Made by a program: the position numbers and the translations under genes. Positions 28,268-38,135 of a stretch of 64,000 nt of DNA are shown piece after piece. Source of the stretch: Planctomycetia bacterium (GTDB taxonomy: Bacteria > Planctomycetota > Brocadiia > Brocadiales > Brocadiaceae). How positions within the stretch are numbered: position 1 is the first letter of the stretch; each line of letters starts with the position of its first letter. Where the stretch lies: positions 434,001 through 498,000 of the forward strand of contig JABTVC010000001.1 of assembly GCA_015075005.1 (NCBI GenBank). The letters run 5' to 3'. Under the pieces are notes generated by a model, which worked only from the letters and a program-made list of their open reading frames with translations, had not been told where the DNA came from and searched no databases.

Positions 28268-29733
28268 ATGATGGTGAACGAAACAAAAGAAAGGTGGTGG
28301 TATTTAGCCTGGCTGTTTGCAGGCAGTATTATTTTATTTTGAAATTAGAGGATATTGTCGGACTGCATCGGGACGAAGCGGTCTTTGGCCTTTTGCTGAA
28401 ATGATCATTGATGGCGCAAGGCCACTATATGGTATTTTTAATTTTATACTTCCGGTTCACGCATATTTGCTGGCCATCGCAATCAAGGTGCTAGGGAATT
28501 CAATCTGAGTTTACGATTTTCAGGCCCGGTTTTTACCCTCTTAACAATAGTGGCAATTATCGATATCGTACGACGGTTTTCCGCTATTTGTGCACGATGG
28601 ACAGCCTGCCTCCTCGTAACCTTTCCACCAATTGTTATCCTTTCGCGGCTGTGCGGTGAGGTGTTTGTATTTAATCCGTTTCTTTCTTTGGAACAATCTG
28701 GGTCTACGTCAGACTTTGTCGGGGTCAAAACACTACATCTGCAAAACAGGGTGGATACTGCGGGCTTTCTGATGTCGCTCGGGGTATGGAACCATATAAT
28801 ATTCCTGCCCAGCGCTGTATCCCTTGTTATTTGTTATACGCTATTCTGTGGCTGGGTTTCCGGCAATATTTAGTCAATGGTGTCTTTTGTTCAATCGGGT
28901 TTCTGGTGGGCTTAATAATACTGATTCGTTTCAGCATGGGTCTTCGGAAATGTTTTTTCAAAAAGCCGGCAATTCCCTCCGTCTTCGTTGGCATCTTCGC
29001 TATTAAATTATTTGTATACCCTGTCCAGTGACGGGCTTTATGCCCGTTTTTCCGGAGGAAGCGTTGTCCCATTCATGGGGAATCCCCGGAATTTTGGTAG
29101 TAGTTTTGGTTACATTTTGTTTTTCAAGGTGTGATAAAATGAAAAGAACCTATTTTGGGGATGTGGGTTTTTCTCGTTATTAACTTCATTGAATTTGGCA
29201 AATTACACCATTTGGCTCAATGGGTTCACGCCTATGGCTGATTCCCGTATGGATATTCCCTGATTCTGCTAGGGATATGGCTGGCAATGCTTTTGGCCGG
29301 AAGCGGTGTATAATAGGCGGTGTCATGATTTTTATCCAGGTGGCGCTGCTTGTGGTGAATTACTATATCCCGAACCACCGTTCAAGCGGTGTTATCAGTC
29401 CTTCTGTCTATATCGGGGCAAATACGATAATACCTGGATTATTATGATCATCGTCACATAGTAAAGATACTGACCCAGACGAATGAAGAGTGTATATTTA
29501 TTTCGAATATAAATGTATTTACATTCTATTATTTAATGCCAAAAGAGCAAAGACACCGGATAAAACTGCTTTGGCCATTAGAACAAGGCGGTATGGGAAC
29601 GACCCTGGAGAAGCAACGACTTTACAGCCGTATTAGCTATAATGGCCTCTATGCCGAAATCAGCGCTCTTTGTTTTACGATAATGATAGAGATTACCTGG
29701 ACCATTTTTGAAGCAATGGTATTTCCCTTATGA
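28268..29733 (+). pseudogene. GT39/ArnT-like glycosyltransferase, multiply frameshifted
   Basis: Pieces in all three frames spell a GT-C enzyme: an N-terminal membrane helix, L-H-R-D-E-A-V-F-G (the acidic first-loop motif) near 28360, S-P-V-H-A-Y near 28460, R-F-S-G-P-V-F near 28512, and hydrophobic helices up to about 29450. The last portion (N-x-x-Y-Y-L-M-P-K-E-Q-R-H-R near 29530, ending at 29731-29733) looks like a C-terminal soluble tail. Intact relatives move a sugar from a polyprenyl phosphate to lipid or protein outside the inner membrane. At least eight indels are present, so the gene is dead or badly sequenced. Confidence 0.6.
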
Positions 29734-30095
29734 CAATCCCGGACAATGATATCAGTTGTCCCGGATTTAAGGTTTTCGTTTAAAATAAGGCACTGCTTCT
29801 GCTATTGAGTGCAGGAAAATGGGGATACCATTCTCCAGGGTTGACTTTGTGGTGAAGAATGACTAAGATTCAGCCATACGCAGAATTGTTCTTCTGGTAA
29901 CTACATTACCCTGTCTTTGACACAGGAATGTTTGCGTGCGGATGTTTTGTGTGGAGAAAGGCATGAGGTTTAGACGGTATGATCACTCAAATACTTTTGA
30001 AGAGCTTATTATTGGGCAGCCTGACGCTGTCAAACACTATGAAATGACCTTAACACTGCGAGCCAGGCAAAAATCAAACGGATACTTGTTCTCAG
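29734..30095. other. Gene-free stretch before msrA
   Basis: About 360 bases with no convincing gene. An open frame at 29936-30178 runs into the msrA start region in a different frame from the enzyme and has no recognisable family. It may hold the lost promoter and 5' end of msrA. Confidence 0.3.
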
Positions 30096-30650
30096 GGCAA
30101 GGATGTTGTGACACTCGGAGGCGGCTGCTTCTGGTGTATCGAGGCGTTTTGATGAACTGGAGGCGTGGAGTTGGTTGAATCCGGTTATTCAGGCGGCTGG
30201 GCTGATAATCCAACCTATCAGCAGGTCTGCACCGGAACTACCGGTCATGCGGAAGTGGTGCAAATCACGTTTGACACAAAGGTCATTTCTTTAAAGGAAA
30301 TATTAGAGGTCTTCTTTACGATGCACGACCCCACTACTCTGAATCGACAGGGGGCTGATGTGGGTACGCAGTATCGCTCGGTTATTTTCTACCGAAGCCA
30401 GGAACAAAACTACAGCCGAACAGGTTGTCCGGGAAATAAAAAAGGCGAATTTGTGGAGTTGCCCATTGTGACCGGGATAGTGGAGTTTAAGGCCTTTTAC
30501 AAGGCAGAAGACTATCATCAGGCATATTATAAACTGAATCCCGGGCAGGCGTATTTTCGTGCCGTGATTACACCGAAGATACATAAATTCCGGGAATACT
30601 TTCAGCATAAGCGAAAGAAAAATAGATCTGCTGGTAGCTGTCTCCGATAA
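30096..30650 (+). pseudogene. msrA: Peptide methionine sulfoxide reductase MsrA, frameshifted
   Basis: The catalytic motif GGGCFWCIEA is encoded at about 30117-30147, then the frame stops; the rest follows from 30165 in another frame (GVELVESGYSGGWADNPTYQQVC, G-H-A-E-V-V-Q-I-T-F-D, then H-D-P-T-T-L-N-R-Q-G-A-D-V-G-T-Q-Y-R-S) to the stop at 30648. A small indel near 30155 separates them. MsrA reduces methionine-S-sulfoxide in damaged proteins. The start codon cannot be fixed. Apart from the shift the domain is complete, so the gene may be functional in the living cell. Confidence 0.85.
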
Positions 30651-30713
30651 AAAGTATCAGAAAAATAGAAACACACATACTCTTTACATAAGATTCAATG
30701 AAAGGCAAGAATT

Positions 30714-31103
30714 ATGAAACACCGTGATCCACTATCTCATGTTATTACTACAAATTTGAAGACGGTGCAGATAAACCAAAAAATGAGCGATGTTCTCCGG
30801 ATATTGATGGAAAATCAAATCCATCATGTCCCGGTCGTAGATGGCCGGAGGCTTGCTGGTATGATCAGCGCTACCGATATCATCAGGTTAAACATTACCG
30901 TATCCAATGCAGACGATTGGTCGATCGGGAAGGTTATGAAAAAGAACCTTGTTACCACAGAGATTAACGAAACTGTGCGAAAGGCAGCCCAGCTCCTTAG
31001 TGATGGGGTGTTTCATTCGCTTCCTGTAATTGATAAAGACAACAATCTTGTTGGAATTGTTACGAGTACGGACCTGATCAAATATCTGGCAGAATTGTGT
31101 TAA
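30714..31103 (+). CDS. CBS-domain pair protein
   Basis: 129 residues made of two CBS motifs (about 8-60 and 72-128) and nothing else. Each has the usual pattern of a V-x-x-x-x-x-x-x-A-x-x-x-M entry, H-H-V-P-V-V-D/H-S-L-P-V-I-D strands and a G-I/M-I/V-x-x-x-D-I/L-I/L end. Such stand-alone pairs bind adenine nucleotides and act as sensors on partner proteins; the partner is not evident here. The ATG at 30714 has AAAGGCAAG upstream. The gene is isolated between two broken genes. Confidence 0.85.
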   Translation: MKHRDPLSHVITTNLKTVQINQKMSDVLRILMENQIHHVPVVDGRRLAGMISATDIIRLNITVSNADDWSIGKVMKKNLVTTEINETVRKAAQLLSDGVFHSLPVIDKDNNLVGIVTSTDLIKYLAELC

Positions 31104-31249
31104 CCCCAAGCCGAACAAGCCGGAAAAGACGCCTTTTAGACGAGAGACGACGGACGAAATGACGAGGGACGTCTGACGTTAATTTTGCTAAAAGCGTCAA
31201 AATATTTTATTACGTGCCTAAAGATGCTTCTCCGATTTCCTTTTTCCTT

Positions 31250-32018
31250 ATGAAAGCTGCCAGCTTTAATGTCAATTGATTAGGCCCAGATTAAAAATAG
31301 TGCTCGACTGGCTACAGAAAGAATCACCTGATCTTCTTTGTCTTCAGGAGACAAAGGTGACGGATGCTGAATTTCCACAAGCAGCATTTGAAGATATCTA
31401 TTACCATGCTTTTTTTTTGTGGGGAAAACCTATAACGGCGTGGCTATTCTCAGCAAAATTCCTTTAAAAAATGTCCGAAGGGTTTTGATGCATCTGGTTC
31501 TGAAAGGAACACGTTTGATTACAGCCACAGTAAATAATATTTCAGTAGTCAATACCTATATTCCTCAGGGAGTTCATCCACTTTTAAAACAATTCCGTTA
31601 TAAATTGGATTGGTTTCAAAGATTGTATGATTACTTTGACAAAAACTTTCAGCCAGAGAATGCATTGCTGTGGATGGGGGATTTTAATGTTGCCCCAGAA
31701 CCAATTGATGTTTATGATTCAGACCTTTTACTCGGAAGCATAGGCTATCACCCGGAAGAGCATGCAGCCCTTCAGAGATTCAAGGAATGGGGGTTTGCTG
31801 ACGTCTTTCGGTTACATGAGCATCGTGCTGAACAATACACCTTCTGGGATTATCGGGCAAAAAACGCAATAGCCAGAAAAAAGGGATGGCGGGTTGATCA
31901 TATCTGGGCAACTCAGAGCCTGGCAAAAAAATCAACAAAGGCGTGGATTGATATCTTGCCGAGACTTTTAGAAAGACCATCGGATCATACCTTTATTGTG
32001 GCTGAATTTGAGATTTAA
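31250..32018 (+). pseudogene. xth: Exodeoxyribonuclease III family, two frameshifts
   Basis: ATG at 31250 starts K-A-A-S-F-N-V-N, the family's opening strand; a base is missing at about 31280, after which I-R-P-R-L-K follows in frame with L-C-L-Q-E-T-K-V (catalytic Glu). A second shift in a run of eight T at about 31410 is followed by Y-N-G-V-A-I-L-S-K, W-M-G-D-F-N-V-A-P, R-V-D-H-I-W-A-T and S-D-H-T-F, completing the metal and phosphate site. Restored length is about 256 residues. The enzyme cuts abasic sites and removes 3' blocks in base-excision repair. Both shifts are single-base events, one in a homopolymer. Confidence 0.85.
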
Positions 32019-32137
32019 TGGTTTGATTGTTTCAGAATCGAATGTTTCGATGAAAAAATTATAATGATGCTAGACGAAATATGGGTTTTTGCTAAAATAG
32101 AGAAAAATATCATAACCTTTTAAAGGAGGAACATAAC

Positions 32138-32359
32138 GTGGAAAAAAAGATGCCCATTGTTGTTACACTGGAACCAGGCGCTTACTATTGGTGCACTTGC
32201 GGAGAGACTAAAAAACAACCATTCTGTGACGGCTCCCATAAAGGAACCGGATACGAACCACAGGTATTCACGATGGCTGAAAAAAAACAGGTGGCAATCT
32301 GTAACTGCCAGCATACCCATAATCCGCCCTTTTGTGATGGCACCCATTTTAATCTATGA
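32138..32359 (+). CDS. CDGSH iron-sulfur protein with two CDGSH motifs
   Basis: 73 residues with GTG start 8 bases after AAAGGAGG. Two CDGSH-type sites are present: C-T-C-x10-F-C-D-G-S-H (about 19-34) and C-N-C-x10-F-C-D-G-T-H (about 55-70). Each would hold a 2Fe-2S cluster with three Cys and one His ligand. Tandem single-chain CDGSH proteins act in electron transfer or cluster handling. The gene stands alone; nothing nearby names a partner. Confidence 0.9.
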   Translation: MEKKMPIVVTLEPGAYYWCTCGETKKQPFCDGSHKGTGYEPQVFTMAEKKQVAICNCQHTHNPPFCDGTHFNL

Positions 32360-32384
32360 ATAAAACACGGGCGAATAAATGTAT

Positions 32385-34157
32385 CTATCTCCAGTAGGTA
32401 TCCCATCGCCTGTTTACTTTGTCAATTATTTCATCCGACATTACCAGTGGTGAAGGATAACCCGGTTTCCACGTGGCATCAATACCCATTTTGCCTCGGA
32501 ATACAGGACTTATACCCACCAGTTTTTCCTGAGTAAATACAATATCTCGTTCAGCATCTAATCTGGTGAAGATTCCCCAGAGAGTTTGTACCTGGTTATG
32601 AATATCAAAATCGGGACTTATTGTCGCAATAATATTTGGTCCGGTGAGTTCCGGAGATTTGGTTAATTTAGTAACTATCTCTCTCCCGTTATCAGGCACA
32701 GTAACGACCAATAACGTTTCGTCAAGGATGTTCCAGTCAATTATTCTCGTGTCAATTGTTCTCAAGAGTCGTTCAATATCCTGGGATTTGAATGTGCGTT
32801 CTTTTGCCGTCTTCTCTATGTCGTCTCTTGTGGCATCGATAATCATTTTGCTCCCTAAATTCATTTTATAACTGGTAAAATCGAGGGTATCCAGCGGCAC
32901 CTTTGGAATCATAATGAAATCATATGCGGGATCAAAATTTTCATGGATTGCCTTGAGGACCGCATGAAAGTCACGAGGGTTGACGTCTTCAGAAACGGTA
33001 ATAATGCATTTGGTGAGAGAAAGTTGGCCTTCGCCCATAAGGGAAAGGGCAGTTTTCATTGCTTCTTTGCGATAACGTTCTTCTACGGATACCACCAGCA
33101 GGTTGTGAAATCCGGCTTCGTAATATGCCCAGAGATTACAAATTTCCGGATGGATCAGGCGAATCAGTGGTCCCAGTACCTGCTGGGTTGCATTTCCCAG
33201 ATATTTATCTTCCATGGGTGGACGACCCACGACCGTTGCCGGATAAATAGGATTTCTTCTATGCGTGATGGTGTTAATGTGGAAGACGGGAAATTCTGAG
33301 GCGTTAGAATAATGGCCAAAATGGTCGCCAAAGGGACCTTCCATGCGTAACTCCGTCAGGTGAACTGTGCCTTCGAGAATAAATTCTGCATCGGCAGGCA
33401 CAAGAATTGAGATAGTTTTGCCCCTGGTCATCCTCGTCCTTCTGCCGCGAAGGAATCCACTGAACATGACTTCATCTATCCCTTCTGGTAATGCGGCAAC
33501 CGTGGCCAGCAAGAGGGCAGGATCGGTTCCCAGTGCCACGGCAATTTGAAATTCCTTTCCCATCTTTTTTGCACGATAATAGTGAAATCCTCCGCCCTTT
33601 TGAATCTGCCAGTGCATACCAGTCGTTTTTTCATCAAAAACATGCATGCGGTACATGCCTACATTTCGTTTTTTCGTATGGGGGTCATACGTAAAAACCT
33701 GCGGCAGGGTAATAAAACGTCCGCCGTCTTCAGGCCAGCTGGTTATAATGGGAAGATCTTGTAAACTAATACCGCTAACCACTTGCTGAGATGGCGGTCT
33801 GGATGTTGTTTTTGGAAGGGTACAAATCAGCCGTCTTGCTATGCCGGGATGTTTGAAAAACACCTTTGGTTTCGGTGGCATAGCCTCTTCCATAAAGGTA
33901 ATCAATTCCTCGCCAAGCTGATCAGGATGCTTCCCCAGTGCCAGCTCAATCCGTTTTTCACTGGCAAGGACGTTCATGGCCAGAGGGAATCGGGCGCCAC
34001 GAACATTTTCAAAAAGCAAGGCAGGCATACCTTCACGGATCGCCCGAATAGAAATTTCCACGACTTCCAGTCTTGCGTCGACTTCGGTTTTGATCCGTAG
34101 CAGCTCGCCGTTTTTTTCTAAATACGTGATAAAATCCTGCAATGAGTAGATTCGCAT
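32385..34157 (-). CDS. ubiD: UbiD-family decarboxylase
   Basis: About 590 residues of the UbiD fold: R-I-K-T-E-V-D near the start, P-A-L-L-F-E-N-V, then the central Y-R-M-H-V-F-D (about 175) and K-M-G-K-E-F-Q-I-A-V-A-L-G-T-D-P (about 200), E-G-P-F-G-D-H-F-G-H-Y (about 275), and a C-terminal domain after P-V-F-R-G-K-M-G-I-D. These enzymes use prenylated FMN to decarboxylate aromatic acids in ubiquinone or menaquinone synthesis. The ATG at 34157 (MRIYSLQDF) is preferred to 34187 because similarity begins there. UbiX, which makes the cofactor, is not in the window. Menaquinone via futalosine (MqnP/MqnL) is a likely pathway, by inference. Confidence 0.85.
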   Translation of the reverse strand: MRIYSLQDFITYLEKNGELLRIKTEVDARLEVVEISIRAIREGMPALLFENVRGARFPLAMNVLASEKRIELALGKHPDQLGEELITFMEEAMPPKPKVFFKHPGIARRLICTLPKTTSRPPSQQVVSGISLQDLPIITSWPEDGGRFITLPQVFTYDPHTKKRNVGMYRMHVFDEKTTGMHWQIQKGGGFHYYRAKKMGKEFQIAVALGTDPALLLATVAALPEGIDEVMFSGFLRGRRTRMTRGKTISILVPADAEFILEGTVHLTELRMEGPFGDHFGHYSNASEFPVFHINTITHRRNPIYPATVVGRPPMEDKYLGNATQQVLGPLIRLIHPEICNLWAYYEAGFHNLLVVSVEERYRKEAMKTALSLMGEGQLSLTKCIITVSEDVNPRDFHAVLKAIHENFDPAYDFIMIPKVPLDTLDFTSYKMNLGSKMIIDATRDDIEKTAKERTFKSQDIERLLRTIDTRIIDWNILDETLLVVTVPDNGREIVTKLTKSPELTGPNIIATISPDFDIHNQVQTLWGIFTRLDAERDIVFTQEKLVGISPVFRGKMGIDATWKPGYPSPLVMSDEIIDKVNRRWDTYWR

Positions 34158-34251
34158 AGTGTACACAAAACCGTATACATACTTCACCCGCCAGAGTGCC
34201 CTTTATATCATGGCAGCGGTACGATAGTATTTACACAGTAATTCTCTATTT

Positions 34252-35437
34252 TCAAATTGCCTGTGTAATCATTGTCTCTTGTTTCAGTTTGTTACAGATT
34301 TCCTGGAGTTGCGCTTCATCAGGAATATACTGTACCTTTATAGGCTCCATCATTTTGAAACCGCACTCTTTTAAAGCGTCATCGACGTGGCCAACCGACT
34401 GTCCTCCCCAGCCATAAGACCCAAAAGCCAGTCCAATCCTGTTTTTTGGGGACAGCCCCTTTAAGTAGGTCAAAAAACCTGACACGGTAGGAAGCATATT
34501 GCTATTTAACGTGGGAGAACCGACACAGATAAATCGTGTAGTCAATACATCGGCAACAATATCAGAAATATGATCATGCCTGAGATTGGCCATCTTCACG
34601 GGAATTCCATGGGATTCGAAAGCTTCTTGAATACTATCGGCAATCATTTCCGTAGATTTCCACATGGTGTCATAGATTATCAGACACTTATTATCTACCT
34701 GGTTGGAAGCCCATTTCTTATATTTATTCTTCCACAATGGTCTTTCCGTGCGAACGCCAGACAATTCCGTGGCCCGGAGCAATCATATCCATCGTTAATG
34801 GGGCAACAGCGTCCATGGCCTTCTGAACCTGACTGGAATAAGGTAAAACAATATTTGCATAATATTTCTCTGCCTCATCAACAATAATATCCAGGGGATA
34901 TTCATCATCAAATCTTTCAGAAGAAGCGATATGCTGCCCAAAGGCATCGTTTGAGAACAGGATACGGTCTTCTTCCAGGTAACTCACCATATTATCAGGC
35001 CAGTGTATCAATGGAGTGAGAACAAACCTGATGTTTTTCCTGCCAAGAGAGACAGTTTCCCCCGATTTGACGACTTTAAAATTCCAATCATTTTTTTTAT
35101 AATGAGCTTGCAACCCCTTTTGTCCATGAGGAGAGGTTATAATTGTGGCATTTTTCGCAATCTTCATGAGGAGTGGCAGACTGCCCGAATGGTCCATCTC
35201 CACGTGGTTTGAAACAATATAATGAATATGTGAAGGGTCGATGAGAGATGACAACCTCTTCATCATTTTGTCGGAAAGGTATGACCTTACTGTATCAATT
35301 AAGGTAATTTTCTCGTCAAGAATGAGATAGGCGTTATATGTTGAACCTCTTTGCGTTGAATAGCCATGAAAATTCCTTAATTCCCAGTCAATCTCTCCAA
35401 CCCAATAAACCCCTTCTTTTAGTTTAACAGGATTCAT
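34252..35437 (-). pseudogene. Flavodiiron protein (A-type), split by one frameshift
   Basis: The first part (35437 to 34724) is the metallo-beta-lactamase domain with di-iron ligands NHVEMDHSG (about residue 78), N-D-A-F-G-Q-H (about 160) and P-G-H-G-I-V-W-R (about 222). The second part (ending 34252) is the flavodoxin domain with an FMN-binding Y-D-T-M-W-K-S-T loop and S-P-T-L-N. The two meet at about 34725, where one extra T makes a stop in GAAGAATAAATATAAG; without it E-E-K-Y-K-K-W reads through. Flavodiiron proteins reduce oxygen or NO to water or N2O, valuable in an anaerobe. A true two-subunit split is possible but less likely. Confidence 0.85.
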
Positions 35438-35599
35438 GCATCTTCCTCCTTTGAAAAATTAAACTTCACTAAGCAGTGTATAGTGTTCCCGTGCCTGCGT
35501 TATAAACTGTCTGCATAAAAAAACCATGATAGCAAATTCCGGCATCAATAAAAAGGAAAATGGATATAAAAAAATTGTTACAAATAAAATATCCCTGGC

Positions 35600-35713
35600 T
35601 TCCTGAAAAATGTTTTGACGATCATTTCCTCTTTGGGTAACATGGCTAATATCGTTTGAAAAAACTACCCTTGCAACACATGGCAGATTCAAACATTTAT
35701 CCCTATTTTTCAC
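35600..35713 (-). pseudogene. IS200-like / REP-associated tyrosine transposase, N-terminal remnant
   Basis: L-P-C-V-A-R-V-V-F-S-N-D-I-S-H-V-T-Q-R-G-N-D-R-Q-N-I-F matches the start of Y1-type REP-associated transposases. The catalytic H-x-H and Tyr segments are absent; downstream sequence is scrambled. The relic lies between the flavodiiron gene and bioA. Confidence 0.65.
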
Positions 35714-35735
35714 AATAGTAAATTTCCAGACAAAA

Positions 35736-37097
35736 GTGATTCATAAAACTTATCAAGAACAATTACAAACCTGGGACAAGCAATACCTCTGGCATCCCTT
35801 CACCCAAATGCAGGATTACGGCAAAGAAACGCCCCTGATTATTGAAGAAGGAAGCGGTATTTTTATCAAGGACGTTGATGGCAAAGAATACATCGATGGT
35901 ATTTCCTCCATGTGGTGCAATATCCACGGTCACCGCAAAAAGGAGATCGACGACGCCATAAAAAAACAGCTCGGTAAAATTGCGCATACCACCCTCCTGG
36001 GTCCGTCAAACATCCCGGCTATTGAATTGGCAAAAAAGCTCGCTGAAGTAGTTCCGCCCGGGCTCAAGAAGGTATTTTATTCAGATAACGGCTCTACCGC
36101 CAACGAAGTTGCCCTTAAAATGGCATTTCAGTACTGGCAGCATAAAGGATGTAAGGGAAAGACCCAGTTTGTGGCCTTACAGTACGGATATCACGGAGAT
36201 ACCATCGGGACCATGGGTGTTGGCGGTATCGACATCTACCACAAGGTCTTTCAACCGCTCTACTTTAAGACCCACTTTGCGCCGGCGCCGTATTGCTACC
36301 GCTGCCCCCTTGGAAAGCAAGACAGAGACTGCACATTACAATGCCTGGATGAACTGGAAAATCTCTTAAAAAACAATGCTGATCAAATTGCCGCTATGAT
36401 TATGGAACCACTCGTGCAGGGTGCCGGTGGAATGATCATCCATCCAACGGGTTATCTCTCCGGTGCACGTGCGTTATGCAGGAAATATAACGTGCTTTTT
36501 ATTTTAGACGAGGTGCTCACCGGTTTCGGTCGAACGGGTAAAATGTTTGCCTGTCTTCATGAAGACGTCGTCCCGGATATTATGTCATTGTCCAAGGGTA
36601 TCAATGGAGGCTATATGCCACTGGCCGCTACACTTGCCACGGATGAGATCTATAACGCCTTTTTAGGTGAATATGCTGAGTTGAAAACATTTTTTCATGG
36701 GCATACTTATACAGGAAATCCTTTAGGGTGCGCGGCTGCGCTGGCCAGTCTGGAACTCTTTGAAAAGGAACATATCCTGGATAATTTAGCACCTAAAATT
36801 AAACACATGCAAACGAAACTTAATTCCTTTAAATCACTGGAACATGTTGGAGATGTCAGACAGTGTGGACTTATCTCCGCAATCGAATTGGTTACGGATA
36901 AGACAACAAAGGAACCATATCCCTGGGTGGAGCGTGTGGGGATTCAGGTATGCCATGAGGCCAGGAAGCGTGGTTTACTCATAAGACCGCTCGGACACAT
37001 CATCGTCATCATGCCGCCATTAAGTATCAAGGTTGACGAGTTAAAGAGAATGCTTGATATCATTTACGAATCTATACAAATTATCACAAATGAATAA
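35736..37097 (+). CDS. bioA: Adenosylmethionine-8-amino-7-oxononanoate aminotransferase
   Basis: 453 residues of a class III PLP aminotransferase. Features: W-H-P-F-T-Q-M at the start (the BioA substrate-binding signature), Y-H-G-D-T-I-G (about 155), F-I-L-D-E-V-L-T-G-F-G-R-T-G (about 253), and S-L-S-K-G-I-N-G-G-Y (PLP lysine at about 288). It converts 8-amino-7-oxononanoate to 7,8-diaminononanoate with S-adenosylmethionine as amino donor. A GTG start at 35736 is used; the ribosome site is weak. bioD follows 75 bases later, giving a biotin pair; bioF and bioB are elsewhere. Confidence 0.95.
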   Translation: MIHKTYQEQLQTWDKQYLWHPFTQMQDYGKETPLIIEEGSGIFIKDVDGKEYIDGISSMWCNIHGHRKKEIDDAIKKQLGKIAHTTLLGPSNIPAIELAKKLAEVVPPGLKKVFYSDNGSTANEVALKMAFQYWQHKGCKGKTQFVALQYGYHGDTIGTMGVGGIDIYHKVFQPLYFKTHFAPAPYCYRCPLGKQDRDCTLQCLDELENLLKNNADQIAAMIMEPLVQGAGGMIIHPTGYLSGARALCRKYNVLFILDEVLTGFGRTGKMFACLHEDVVPDIMSLSKGINGGYMPLAATLATDEIYNAFLGEYAELKTFFHGHTYTGNPLGCAAALASLELFEKEHILDNLAPKIKHMQTKLNSFKSLEHVGDVRQCGLISAIELVTDKTTKEPYPWVERVGIQVCHEARKRGLLIRPLGHIIVIMPPLSIKVDELKRMLDIIYESIQIITNE

Positions 37098-37172
37098 AAA
37101 AGCGACTTAAACGCTGAAACCATACTATTTATGGATACCTGAAAACTCTAATTCGATTGTGGGGAAGTTATT

Positions 37173-37883
37173 ATGGGAAGAGGATATTTTATAACCGGAA
37201 CGGACACAGGTGTAGGGAAAACCATTGTCGCTGGTGGATTAGCGGCCCTTTATAAGAACAAAGGGCTTGACGTTGGTGTTATGAAACCAATTGCTACAGG
37301 CTGCAAAAGGATAAATAATACCCTCATATCGGATGACGCCATCTTTTTAAAACGTTCAGCAGAAGTAGACGACGAATACGGGATCATCAATCCCGTCGGC
37401 CTTGAGCAACCCCTTGCCCCAACAGTTGCAGCACGTTTAAGTAATACAAGAATAGACCTGGAAAAGATACGTATGGGCTATGCCTCCCTATGCGAACGGC
37501 ACGAGTATCTTATTGTTGAAGGTATTGGGGGATTATTGGTCCCTATTGACGCATACTATTTTGTCGTGGATTTGGCTAACGAAATGGAACTCCCGCTCAT
37601 CATTGTCTGCCGGCCTAACCTCGGCACCATAAATCACACATTACTAACGGTTTCGTATGCACGTGAACACGGACTCGACGTCAAAGGAATCATTTTCAAT
37701 GAATCCGTAGAAAACTGCGACGATGTGGTCAAAAAGACGAATGCCGATGAAATAAAAAGACTTACCAATCTTCCGCTATTGGGCATGATCCCCTTTGATA
37801 AAAGGCTGGATGTAAACAAATTTAACAAAGAGGTATTGCTAAAAATTTTTAGTGATAAAATAGACAAAGATATTATAATGTGA
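37173..37883 (+). CDS. bioD: Dethiobiotin synthetase
   Basis: 236 residues. The P-loop GTDTGVGKT lies at residues 8-16, with the K-P-I-A-T-G-C segment at 40 and the E-G-I-G-G-L-L-V-P-I switch at about 115. It closes the ureido ring of biotin using ATP and CO2. ATG at 37173 follows GGGGAAG. It is downstream of bioA in the same direction. The C-terminal sequence is slightly longer than usual and Lys-rich. Confidence 0.94.
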   Translation: MGRGYFITGTDTGVGKTIVAGGLAALYKNKGLDVGVMKPIATGCKRINNTLISDDAIFLKRSAEVDDEYGIINPVGLEQPLAPTVAARLSNTRIDLEKIRMGYASLCERHEYLIVEGIGGLLVPIDAYYFVVDLANEMELPLIIVCRPNLGTINHTLLTVSYAREHGLDVKGIIFNESVENCDDVVKKTNADEIKRLTNLPLLGMIPFDKRLDVNKFNKEVLLKIFSDKIDKDIIM

Positions 37884-37944
37884 TTTTGTTCGGTATTTTA
37901 TTTCGCTTTCTTAAAAACAATTCTGCATTTTTAATTTGATAATA

Positions 37945-37977
37945 GGGTGGCACGAACAAATTTTGTTTGTCCGTGTT
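37945..37977 (+). repeat. Dispersed palindromic repeat, copy 1
   Basis: AGGGTGGCACGAACAAA followed by TTTGTCCGTG forms a 10-bp stem with one mismatch. The same element in reverse orientation is at 56749-56781 (AGGGTGGCACGGACAGA on the minus strand). It sits in the 250-base gap between bioD and thiC, where I find no TPP riboswitch. Confidence 0.6.
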
Positions 37978-38135
37978 GTACTTGTACGGCATTATCTGTA
38001 AATCACAAATTGTGCGCCTATTGAGTATAAAATAGGAGTAAGGTGTATTTTCTTTATACTCCGTGTTCCCTGCGATCTCTGCAACGAATTATTTATTAAG
38101 TTTTGACAACACTCATTCATTTGGAGTAAAAATAC

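Noticed and set aside
35459-35600. Continuation of the REP-associated transposase
   Set aside because: After the first 35 or so residues the frame gives hydrophobic sequence without the H-x-H or Tyr motifs.
37884-38135. TPP riboswitch upstream of thiC
   Set aside because: The leader lacks the CTGAGA and GAACCTGA-type blocks; only a dispersed palindromic repeat is visible.
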